A DNA stretch of 64,000 nucleotides, taken from assembly GCF_003481825.1 (NCBI RefSeq), contig NZ_QULW01000012.1, forward strand, positions 1 to 64,000. The letters are read 5' to 3'. Within the stretch, counting starts at the first letter, position 1. Each line of letters starts with the position of its first letter. This DNA comes from Clostridium sp. OM02-18AC. GTDB lineage: Bacteria > Bacillota > Clostridia > Lachnospirales > Lachnospiraceae. A program made the position numbers and the translations under genes. Below are positions 15,900-23,909 of the stretch, piece by piece. A model generated the notes under the pieces. It searched no databases. It saw only the letters and a list, made by a program, of their open reading frames with translations, and was not told the DNA's origin.

Positions 15900-17429
15900 A
15901 TGAAACGGGCATGTGGTATGCTGCTTCCGGTGGCGAGTCTGCCGTCGGAGTATGGAATCGGGGCTTTTTCAAAAGAGGCATATGACTTTGTAGATCAGCT
16001 TGCAAAGGCGGGGCAGCGGTATTGGCAGATTTTGCCTCTGGGACCGACCGGATACGGGGATTCTCCGTACCAGTCCTTTAGTGCGTTTGCGGGCAATCCG
16101 TATTTTATCGATCTGGAAGTGCTGATTGCCAGAGGACTTTTGCGCAAGGATGAGTGTGATGCGGCGGATCTCGGCACAAATCCTCAGGATATTGACTATG
16201 AGAAGCAGTATTTTCATCGAATCCCGCTCTTAAAAAAAGCGTTCGAACGCTGGAAAAAACAGCAGAAAAAGAAAGGGCGCAGTGATAAAAAACTGCAGGA
16301 ATTATTTGAGGATGCACTTGCAAAAGACACCCGGGAATATTGCTTTTACATGGCAGTAAAAAATCATTTTGAGGGAAAAAGTTTTCTCTTGTGGGATGAA
16401 GAGATCCGGACGAGAAAGCCGGAAGCCGTGAAAAAATATCAGGAACTCTGTCAGGATGAAATCCTCTTTTATGAATTTTTGCAGTACGAGTTTCAGGAGC
16501 AGTGGGCGCAGCTAAAGTGCTATGCCAATGAACAGGGAATCAAGATCATTGGCGACATTCCGATCTATGTTGCCATGGACAGTGCAGACAGCTGGGCACA
16601 TCCGGAATTGTTCCAGTTCGATGCGGATGGGCAGCCAGAGGCAGTTGCCGGATGTCCGCCGGATGCATTTTCCGCGACGGGGCAGCTGTGGGGCAATCCA
16701 CTGTATCGCTGGGATTACCATAAAAAGACGGATTATGCCTGGTGGCTGGCACGCATGGAGTACAGTTTCCGCCTGTACGATGTTGTGCGAGTAGACCATT
16801 TCCGTGGATTTGATGCATACTATTCCATCCCGGCCAATGATAAGACAGCGGAATTTGGACATTGGGAAAAAGGTCCGAGATATGGACTCTTTAAAGCGAT
16901 GAAAAAGCGGTTTGGAAAGCTGCCCATCATCGCAGAGGATCTTGGCTTTTTGACGCCTTCTGTACTGGAACTGGTAAAGAAAACAGGGTTCCCGGGCATG
17001 AAGGTTCTGGAATTTGCGTTTGATGATAACGGGGAGAGCAGCTATCTGCCGCACCGCTATCCGAAAAACTGCGTGGTCTATACGGGTACCCATGACAATA
17101 TGACGCTGCAGGGCTGGTACCACAGCCTGGCGCCGGAATCGAAGGCATTTGCATTGCGCTACCTGGGAAATTCCAATACACCGGAGGGAGAGATTCACTG
17201 GGATTACATCCGCCTGGCGCTTGCAAGTGTGGCAAAATTGGCGGTAATTCCGGTACAGGATTACCTGGGACTTGGAAACTGGGCGCGCACCAATGAACCG
17301 TCCACGCTTGGGAAAAACTGGCGCTGGCGCATGAAGAAAGAGGATCTGACACCGGAACTTCTGGAAAAATGCCGGGAGATGGCGGAGATGTATGGACGGG
17401 TGAAGAAAATAAACAATATTGCACAGTAA
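15900..17429 (+). CDS. malQ: 4-alpha-glucanotransferase (amylomaltase)
   Basis: A 509-residue GH77 enzyme that transfers 4-alpha-glucan segments in maltodextrin and starch breakdown, in the cytoplasm. The N-terminal signature RYWQILPLGPTGYGDSPYQS is intact. The catalytic nucleophile Asp is in VVRVDHFRGF, the acid/base Glu in IIAEDLG and the third acid in GTHDNMT. Length and start (CAGGAGG 7-8 nt upstream) are normal. There is no glycogen phosphorylase or maltose transporter nearby. Its stop codon lies inside a palindromic repeat element. Confidence 0.95.
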   Translation: MKRACGMLLPVASLPSEYGIGAFSKEAYDFVDQLAKAGQRYWQILPLGPTGYGDSPYQSFSAFAGNPYFIDLEVLIARGLLRKDECDAADLGTNPQDIDYEKQYFHRIPLLKKAFERWKKQQKKKGRSDKKLQELFEDALAKDTREYCFYMAVKNHFEGKSFLLWDEEIRTRKPEAVKKYQELCQDEILFYEFLQYEFQEQWAQLKCYANEQGIKIIGDIPIYVAMDSADSWAHPELFQFDADGQPEAVAGCPPDAFSATGQLWGNPLYRWDYHKKTDYAWWLARMEYSFRLYDVVRVDHFRGFDAYYSIPANDKTAEFGHWEKGPRYGLFKAMKKRFGKLPIIAEDLGFLTPSVLELVKKTGFPGMKVLEFAFDDNGESSYLPHRYPKNCVVYTGTHDNMTLQGWYHSLAPESKAFALRYLGNSNTPEGEIHWDYIRLALASVAKLAVIPVQDYLGLGNWARTNEPSTLGKNWRWRMKKEDLTPELLEKCREMAEMYGRVKKINNIAQ

Positions 17430-17517
17430 GTATCAAAGGGGCGAAAGTTTCCACAGCCGCCATGCATGGCGGCTGCGGGAACTTTCGCCCCTCGTTCGTT
17501 ATCGTGCGATATTGTTA
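17412..17517. repeat. Palindromic hairpin element, copy 1 (bidirectional terminator)
   Basis: A 106-bp element ends in short inverted repeats (AACAATATTGCAC / GTGCGATATTGTT). Its core is a near-perfect 54-nt stem-loop beginning GGGGCGAAAGTT and ending AACTTTCGCCCC, with CAGCCGCCATGCATGGCGGCTG at the apex region (given in parts: CAGCCGCC, ATGCAT, GGCGGCTG). It holds the stop codons of both convergent neighbours. An almost identical copy lies at 52211-52313. Confidence 0.8.
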
Positions 17518-18270
17518 TTGCACGGATACGGTGGCTGCGGTGTCAGTCCCCATATTCGTTTCGGCTGCCTGTGCGGTATCTTCCTCCTCCGGATCCACTG
17601 CGCCGCCTTCCAGGGTTTCGACACTGCCTTCCTTATGGGAAGTGAAGGTTCCCTGCACTTCATTGTCGGCTTTGTCGCGTGCGAAGACATGCAGTCCTGC
17701 AGGATCCATCTCGAACGAGAGGGTGTTGCTGGCGCGGTCTACGCTGAGCGGATTTATCCGCTCGCCTGCGGAATCCAGTGCATAGATGGAATCGAAGTTG
17801 ATGCCAGACTGGCTGTCTGCAACGGTGATGGTCACAATGCCGTCCTGGATATCGGTGCTGGAAAATTCCGGCGGGTTGTCATCCAATACGTTGACGTGTT
17901 CGAAGACGGTAGCCGGCATGCCGTTTAAGTTCACGACAGAGGACTCGATGGAGCCGTTTTTGTAAACCGTTGCGGTGTAGGTGCGGCCTTTGCCCTTTTC
18001 CAGCTCCAACGGTTCGCCGTCCAGTGTCATGCTGACGGACTTGGTTGGGAAAAAGGATTTTACAGTCAGAACGACGTTGGTGGAAAGATAGTCGTTGGTG
18101 TCTTCTACGACAACTGCAAGTTTTGGCTTGGTTGTGAGACAGAAAAATAAAATGCTGTTAAATACAAGGAACGGAAGCACATAAAATAAGAGAATGTGCG
18201 GCCATTCGCTTTGTTTTTTCCTGCGGTAGCGGCGGTCACGCCGGGAAGCAGAAGTCTGATTTTGTTCCAT
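17515..18270 (-). CDS. Membrane-anchored extracellular protein
   Basis: 251 residues. A basic cytoplasmic N-terminus (RRDRRYRRKK) precedes a single helix at about 26-47 (LLFYVLPFLVFNSILFFCL). The rest is outside the cell and looks like beta-sandwich repeats: one at about 50-115, and another with the bacterial Ig/fibronectin-like pattern D-N-P-P-E-F then VTITVADSQSGI, ending RDKADNEV. The C-terminus is acidic and Thr/Ala-rich. The role is unknown; such proteins often act at the cell wall. AAGGAG lies before its ATG. Confidence 0.6.
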   Translation of the reverse strand: MEQNQTSASRRDRRYRRKKQSEWPHILLFYVLPFLVFNSILFFCLTTKPKLAVVVEDTNDYLSTNVVLTVKSFFPTKSVSMTLDGEPLELEKGKGRTYTATVYKNGSIESSVVNLNGMPATVFEHVNVLDDNPPEFSSTDIQDGIVTITVADSQSGINFDSIYALDSAGERINPLSVDRASNTLSFEMDPAGLHVFARDKADNEVQGTFTSHKEGSVETLEGGAVDPEEEDTAQAAETNMGTDTAATVSVQ

Positions 18271-18580
18271 AAAAAACTCCTTTTATCGCAAGGCAAAATG
18301 CCCGATGATCTGTCCAATAGCATAGCAGAAAAATGGCGGATTTACAAGATAACTTTTCTTACGATTCCTTTCGTTTCCCTTTTCAGCAAGCGGGGGAGTG
18401 TGATAGAATAGAAGCAGAATGGTGACTGTGGCGGCACGGAGTCGTTATGCAAAGGGAAAGATAATGCGGAAGTTTCGATCATTCCTTGCCGATAAGGTTC
18501 ACTTTATGCCAAAGAGGAGACAATGCTGTCCGTGTGGTCGGTTCTTTTATAAGATTTATCACAGACAGAGGGATCAACAT

Positions 18581-19132
18581 ATGAACGGGGATAAAACGAT
18601 GATTCAGAAAGCAGCGTTATTTGCAGCAAAGGCCCACGAGGGCATGATGCGGAAAGGAAGCCGGATTCCGTATATCTATCATCCGATGGAGGTGGCACTC
18701 ATTGTGGCGCAGCTCACAGACGATCCGGAAGTCATTGCGGCGGCGTATCTTCACGATGTTCTGGAGGATACCAGTGTGACACCGGAAGAACTGGGCGCAG
18801 CATTTGGAAGTCGGGTGTTGTCGTTTGTACAGGCGGAGAGCGAGGACAAATCGCTGAGCTGGAAAGAGCGCAAGGCCAGTACGATCGCGCATTTGAAGCA
18901 GGCATCTTACGAAGTTAAAATCCTGACTCTGGGTGACAAACTCAGCAATATGCGCAGCACCGCCCGCGATTATATGGTGATCGGGGATGAAATCTGGCAG
19001 CGTTTCAATGAAAAGCACCGGGAGTCGCATCGCTGGTATCTGGACGGGATCCTGGATGGTTTGCAGGAACTGAAGGATTCTGCACAGTTTCAGGAACTGA
19101 AGCGTCTGTATCATATGGTATATGAAGCATAA
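18581..19132 (+). CDS. Small alarmone hydrolase (RelA/SpoT HD domain, Mesh1-like)
   Basis: About 183 residues comprising only the HD hydrolase domain of RSH enzymes, which removes the 3'-pyrophosphate of (p)ppGpp. Visible residues: the first His in AAKAHEG, RKGSRIPYIYHPMEVA, the HD pair followed by the ED of AYLHDVLEDT, and GDKLSNMRS. There is no synthetase, TGS or ACT domain. Start 18581 follows AGAGGG; the open frame upstream (from 18419) is not conserved-looking. A possible promoter (TTTCAG, 17 bp, TAGAAT) lies at 18381-18409. Confidence 0.85.
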   Translation: MNGDKTMIQKAALFAAKAHEGMMRKGSRIPYIYHPMEVALIVAQLTDDPEVIAAAYLHDVLEDTSVTPEELGAAFGSRVLSFVQAESEDKSLSWKERKASTIAHLKQASYEVKILTLGDKLSNMRSTARDYMVIGDEIWQRFNEKHRESHRWYLDGILDGLQELKDSAQFQELKRLYHMVYEA

Positions 19133-19406
19133 CGTGCATACGGAGCGGAACGTGCATACGGAGCATAAAGTGTATACGGATCGGAAATAGGATGCCATGT
19201 ATAAGAATCATATTAAGAAATGAAAAACAGATAAGGAATACGAAGGATACAAAGCAAACGATACAAAGCAAACGATACAAAGCAAACGATACAAATCAAA
19301 GAATATAAATCAAAGGATATAAATCATAAGAAAGAAGGAATGTCGAATTTTGCGGCATTCCAAACTGCTTGCGGGCAGGAATACGCTTGACGTGTGTTCC
19401 TGCCCG
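19132..19406. repeat. Two tandem-repeat tracts and a hairpin in a 611-bp gap
   Basis: After the hydrolase gene, an 18-nt unit (cgtgcatacggagc-type) is repeated about three times at 19132-19185. A 14-nt unit (gatacaaagcaaac) is repeated about five to six times, decaying, at 19245-19330. Then GCGGGCAGGAATACGC pairs with CGTGTGTTCCTGCCCG (19371-19406), a strong stem without a T-run. The remainder to 19743 is A/G-rich; a 102-codon frame there looks like chance. I see no gene. Confidence 0.75.
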
Positions 19407-19743
19407 AAGTACAATGTGCGTAAATGATGAGATGTTTCATCGGCGCAATCTGCCGTTTCCGGCATGCGCAAAACAGACCCGTCCAGTTCTTGGCGGGAAT
19501 TTCCATAGAAAAAGTATTGAAAGACGATAAATCAGGCAGAAAACGAGGGAATGCAGGGGCAGGACTGATAGAAAACCGTGAAGAAAATCGAAAGCAAAAA
19601 ACAGCGAAAAAAGGAAAACTGAGGAAACAGGAGAATAGTGGAAACAGAAGAACAGCGGAAACGGGGAGAGAGGAAACAGCAAAAAACGAAAAAACAAAAC
19701 AGGGAAGAACAGAGAACGATAGTCAACAATAGGGGAATAATGT

Positions 19744-20643
19744 ATGACAAAAGAAAATACGAAGACGATACAGACCGCACTCTGGGTTGCACTGGTCCTG
19801 GTCCAGATGGCAGTCGTAGACTGTCTTGAAGTGCATGCAAAACCAGTGCAGGAAGAACCAGCACAAGCAAGATCACTGCAGGCAGGAACAGCAGATTCCG
19901 AACCATCCGATGACACAAAGGTGCGCCGTGAGGTGCTGTATGAAGCAATCGAGGGAGAAGCAGCGTTGCCTTCGGTGATCGATGTCTCGATTCTGGCTGG
20001 CAATGAGGAAGAAGTTGTGCCATGTCAGGCGGTGGAACAGCTGGAAGAATCGCTTTACTGGCAGGATGATTTTTCTTTTCCGCTGATGTTTTATGAGTAT
20101 GGGGCGGATGCGTATCAGATGGGAGATGTGGTGCTGGACGGGGAGAATTTGTCGGAGCTGGTCCGGCAGTATGGCGAAGAACTCTTGCAGGATATGGGTC
20201 TTTCTCCAGAGGACTATGAAGTGACAGAGTTAAGCTGGGCCGGTGAACCGTATGTGAATGAGGATGGGATCACGTGCCGTGATGCAGTGGGGCGTGGCAG
20301 CCGTCTCCTTAGGGATTACCGGGTGGTGTATGAAGGTTATGTAGATCCGCAAAGGTGGAAAGAACTGAAAGCTGCAGTGCAGGGAGAGGAACTGGAACTG
20401 GCGCCGGAAGTATCCGAGATGGAGACGGAAACGCTGGAAAAACCAACCGAAGTCCGCATAGAGACGGAAAAAGAAGTGGAAGCGGAACCTGAAACGAAAC
20501 CGGAAAAATCCAGGCTTCGGGAATTTCTGGAGAAGGTGACAAAAATTCTTCTGATTGCAGTCGGAATCGGAGCGATCTTCTTTTTGGGGGGACTTTTGGT
20601 GCTGGCATTGCTGTGGGTGGTACGAAAAGTACGGGGAAAGTGA
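19744..20643 (+). CDS. Secreted, C-terminally membrane-anchored hypothetical protein
   Basis: 299 residues. An N-terminal hydrophobic helix (TALWVALVLVQMAVVDCL, about 12-29) looks like a signal peptide. The middle is acidic with a compact domain at about 95-200. A Glu/Thr/Lys-rich stalk (about 225-260) leads to a C-terminal membrane helix (AIFFLGGLLVLALLWVV) and a basic tail. This is the plan of a protein tethered to the outer face of the membrane. No family recognised. The ATP-driven pump gene starts 101 bp downstream. Confidence 0.6.
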   Translation: MTKENTKTIQTALWVALVLVQMAVVDCLEVHAKPVQEEPAQARSLQAGTADSEPSDDTKVRREVLYEAIEGEAALPSVIDVSILAGNEEEVVPCQAVEQLEESLYWQDDFSFPLMFYEYGADAYQMGDVVLDGENLSELVRQYGEELLQDMGLSPEDYEVTELSWAGEPYVNEDGITCRDAVGRGSRLLRDYRVVYEGYVDPQRWKELKAAVQGEELELAPEVSEMETETLEKPTEVRIETEKEVEAEPETKPEKSRLREFLEKVTKILLIAVGIGAIFFLGGLLVLALLWVVRKVRGK

Positions 20644-20744
20644 CATGAATGCCGGACCCGGGCATAGGATAGAAAGTAAGGATGCTGCGGGTGCAGATTG
20701 CCAAAATGACCGTGGCCGGAAAATAAAAATGCGCGGGGCAAAAC

Positions 20745-23432
20745 ATGAAAGAATGGTATCGGATGACGGCAGAGGAAGTCTTGCGGGAAATGGAGAGCAG
20801 AAAAAGCGGACTTTCGCAGCAGCAGGCTGATGTGCGCTGTGGGCAGTTTGGGGAAAATGTGCTGCAGGAAGATTCCGGGGAAAAGGTCTGGCAGGTGTTT
20901 TTGAAGCAGTTTCAGGATCTTCTGGTCCTGATCCTGATCGCAGCGGCAGTCATTTCCGTGCTTTCCGGCAGTGGAGAAAGTGCGGCGGTTATTTTTGTTG
21001 TGCTCATCATGAATGCCTTGTTGGGGACGGTTCAGCATGAAAAGGCAAAAAAGTCACTGGAAAGCCTGAAAAAGCTGTCGGCGCCGACGGCACAGGTGAT
21101 GCGGGATGGAAGTGCCAGGGAAATTCCGGCTTCGAAGGTGGTGCCGGGCGATATTGTCCTGCTGGATGCCGGAAGCATGGTAGCGGCAGATGGACGTCTG
21201 CTGGAATGTTATCATCTGCAGGTGAATGAAAGTTCGCTGACGGGGGAATCGCTGCCTGTGGAAAAACAGGCAGCACCGCTTCCGACCGGGCCGGGCACAT
21301 CCTCCAAAAGGGCGGCAGAATGTGCGTCTGGACTTGCGAAAACAGAAAGAAAACCGGCAAAACATGTGGTTGGAGTTGCCCTGGGCGATCAGACCAACAT
21401 GGTCTTTTCCGGTTCGCTGGTGACGGGCGGCCGCGGTATTTTTGTGGTGACGGCCACAGGCATGGAGACGGAACTTGGAAAAATCGCCCGCCTCATGAAT
21501 ACGGCAAAAGAAAAGAAAACACCACTGCAGGTTAGTCTGGATGCGTTCAGTACGCATCTTGCGGCGTTGATTTTTGCTATCTGTGTCCTGGTGTTTGGGC
21601 TGAGTCTGTACCGCGGAACGAATGTCCTGGAGGCGTTGATGTTTGCCGTGGCGCTCGCGGTCGCGGCCATCCCGGAGGCGCTTGGTTCCATTGTGACGAT
21701 CGTACAGGCTATGGGGACGCAGCAGATGGCGAAAGAACATGCCATTATCAAAGATCTGAAAGCGGTGGAGAGTCTTGGATGTGTGTCTGTGATCTGTTCG
21801 GATAAGACTGGAACTTTGACACAGAACCGTATGACTGTGGAGCAAGTGTTTTCGGATGGCAGGATTCTGGTACCGGGAGAATTGAACGTGTATAATCCGG
21901 TTCACCGATATTTTTTGTACGCGGCCATCCTGGATAACGATGCCGTCATTCACGGAGATCTGTTTACAGGGGATCCGACGGAGGCGGCGCTTCTTTCCAT
22001 GGCAATGCGGGCCGAGATCGCGCCGGATGCAGTGCGCAGTGAGATGCCGCGCCTTGGGGAACTTCCATTTGATTCGAAGCGGAAACGAATGAGCACGCTG
22101 CATGTTTGTGATGGTTCCCCTGTGCTGTTTACGAAAGGGGCACCGGAGGTTTTGCTGGAACGGGCAGATCAGGTCCTCACGAAAAATGGGGTAAGGGCGA
22201 TGACATTAGAACAAAAAGAGCAGATCCGGCAGCAGAATGAAGCCTGGGCATCGCAGGGACTGCGGGTCCTGGCTATGGCATATCGCCCGCTGGAACCGAT
22301 ACAGGTCTGCAGCCTGGATTTGGAGGACTCCTGTATTTTTCTGGGAATGGCAGCTATGGCAGATCCGCCAAGACCAGAGTCCAGACCTGCTGTGCGGATG
22401 GCAAAAAGGGCGGGCATCCGTCCGGTGATGATCACAGGCGATTATCAGGTTACGGCGCTGGCTGTGGCCGGAAAGATTGGAATTCTGGAACCCGGGGACC
22501 TGGCTGTGACAGGACAGGAGCTGGAGCAGATGAATGATGCACAACTGGACCGGAAACTGGCTTCCATTTCCGTTTATGCGCGGGTTTCACCGGAACACAA
22601 GATCCGCATTGTGGAAGCGTGGCAGAGGCAGGGACGGATCGTGGCAATGACCGGGGACGGTGTGAACGATGCCCCTGCCCTGAAAAAAGCGGATATTGGT
22701 GTGGCAATGGGAATTATGGGGACGGAGGTATCGAAGGATGCAGCGTCCATGATCCTGACGGACGATAATTTTGCAACGATGATCCGAGCGGTGGCAAATG
22801 GGCGAAACGTGTACCGCAATATCCGCAATGCGATCCAGTTCCTGCTTTCTGGAAATATGGCGGGGATTCTCTGCGTGCTGTATACATCGGTTCTGGCTTT
22901 GCCGATGCCATTTGCACCGGTACATCTGTTGTTTATCAATCTGCTGACGGATTCGCTTCCGGCGATTGCAATCGGCATGGAACCCCAGGAGGAGGGACTT
23001 TTGGAACAGCCGCCGAGAAATCCGGAAGAAGGAATTCTGACAGTGCCTTTTTTGCTCCGTCTGTTTGTGCAGGGTATGCTGATCGCAGCCAGTACCATGA
23101 CGGCATATCATATGGGAATGGAGACCGGGGGAACGGGGACCGCGAGTACCATGGCTTTTTCTGCATTGACACTGGCGCGATTGTTTCACGGATTTAACTG
23201 TCGCAGCAGCCATTCCGTTTTGCGTCTTGGACTTTGCAGCAATATGTGGAGCGTGATGGCATTTGAAACCGGTGTATTGCTGCTGGCGGCGGTATTGTTT
23301 TTGCCTGGGCTGCAGGTAATGTTTGCTGCAGCAGATTTAAGTTTGCGCCAGATCATCGCGGTTATTGTGTGCGCAGCCGTACCGATGGTCGTGATCCAGG
23401 CAGCAAAGCTGATCCGGGAAAGTCTGTTGTAG
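20745..23432 (+). CDS. P-type cation ATPase, probably Ca2+-exporting (P2 type)
   Basis: 895 residues. Actuator motif LTGESLPVEKQ, phosphorylation motif SDKTGTLTQN, P-domain GDGVNDAPAL and about ten membrane helices are all present. The M4 signature is AAIPEALGS and M6 contains FINLLTDSLPA, whose Asn and Asp are the ion ligands of Ca2+ pumps. This supports Ca2+ (or Mn2+) transport rather than heavy metals. There is no N-terminal metal-binding domain. The N-terminal cation-ATPase region begins at EVLREMESRKSGLS. Ribosome binding site is weak (GGGG 9 nt upstream). Confidence 0.88.
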   Translation: MKEWYRMTAEEVLREMESRKSGLSQQQADVRCGQFGENVLQEDSGEKVWQVFLKQFQDLLVLILIAAAVISVLSGSGESAAVIFVVLIMNALLGTVQHEKAKKSLESLKKLSAPTAQVMRDGSAREIPASKVVPGDIVLLDAGSMVAADGRLLECYHLQVNESSLTGESLPVEKQAAPLPTGPGTSSKRAAECASGLAKTERKPAKHVVGVALGDQTNMVFSGSLVTGGRGIFVVTATGMETELGKIARLMNTAKEKKTPLQVSLDAFSTHLAALIFAICVLVFGLSLYRGTNVLEALMFAVALAVAAIPEALGSIVTIVQAMGTQQMAKEHAIIKDLKAVESLGCVSVICSDKTGTLTQNRMTVEQVFSDGRILVPGELNVYNPVHRYFLYAAILDNDAVIHGDLFTGDPTEAALLSMAMRAEIAPDAVRSEMPRLGELPFDSKRKRMSTLHVCDGSPVLFTKGAPEVLLERADQVLTKNGVRAMTLEQKEQIRQQNEAWASQGLRVLAMAYRPLEPIQVCSLDLEDSCIFLGMAAMADPPRPESRPAVRMAKRAGIRPVMITGDYQVTALAVAGKIGILEPGDLAVTGQELEQMNDAQLDRKLASISVYARVSPEHKIRIVEAWQRQGRIVAMTGDGVNDAPALKKADIGVAMGIMGTEVSKDAASMILTDDNFATMIRAVANGRNVYRNIRNAIQFLLSGNMAGILCVLYTSVLALPMPFAPVHLLFINLLTDSLPAIAIGMEPQEEGLLEQPPRNPEEGILTVPFLLRLFVQGMLIAASTMTAYHMGMETGGTGTASTMAFSALTLARLFHGFNCRSSHSVLRLGLCSNMWSVMAFETGVLLLAAVLFLPGLQVMFAAADLSLRQIIAVIVCAAVPMVVIQAAKLIRESLL

Positions 23433-23559
23433 TTTGTAGGATTTTTTCAAAAAGAAGAGGGAAATAACACAGAAAAAAAGTCATTTATCCTGACAAAATG
23501 AATGATTGTATAAAAACAGATACTTGTCAGAAGTTGAGAAAAAAACGCATATATACTGC

Positions 23560-23613
23560 TTGCAATTTAAAAAAAATATGATATTCTATATGCAGGTCAG
23601 ATGACTGGCCTGC
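23560..23613 (+). promoter_or_regulatory. Probable pflB promoter with 5' hairpin
   Basis: TTGCAA (23560-23565) and TATTCT (23582-23587) are 16 bp apart. Immediately after lies a stem GCAGGTCAG/CTGGCCTGC with a 4-nt loop (23591-23613), which would sit at the 5' end of the mRNA. The 477-bp gap 23433-23909 holds no gene; the leader would be about 300 nt. Confidence 0.45.
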
Positions 23614-23859
23614 TCTAGAATGAATCGTTATGAATTTAACAAATCATGACGGTATTAAAGAAACTGCAATGTATATAAGGAACGTTGTTTTGGACAAAAT
23701 CCATAGAACTTGCAGCCGTAAGAATGCGGAAGCTTTGGCAAAGCAGCGGATGACGGAAAGACGATATGACTAATCATATATCAGGAAGTATTCTGGTTTG
23801 AGAAGTTATATTTTTTTCTGGCAAAAATGTATACAGTATGCAAAAACACAGACAATCGT

Positions 23860-23878
23860 TTCACACAGACTGTGTGAA
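23860..23878. promoter_or_regulatory. Perfect palindrome just upstream of pflB
   Basis: TTCACACAGACTGTGTGAA is a perfect 9-bp inverted repeat around a single A, ending 31 nt before the pflB start codon and just before the AAGGAGG site. It fits a repressor operator or a translation-controlling hairpin. It does not match the consensus I know for Rex or FNR. Confidence 0.55.
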
Positions 23879-23909
23879 CACCGTACAATTTTAAGGAGGA
23901 AAACACCAA

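Noticed and set aside
19424..19732. 102-codon frame before the secreted protein gene
   Set aside because: Composition is low-complexity Lys/Glu/Arg from an A/G-rich tract, with no ribosome binding site and no protein-like pattern.
21054..22103. 349-codon minus-strand frame opposite the P-type ATPase
   Set aside because: It is antisense to the ATPase core motifs and has shadow-like composition.
23433..23909. ZTP/pfl-type riboswitch upstream of pflB
   Set aside because: The conserved sequence blocks of that riboswitch are not seen; only a small hairpin and a palindrome are present.
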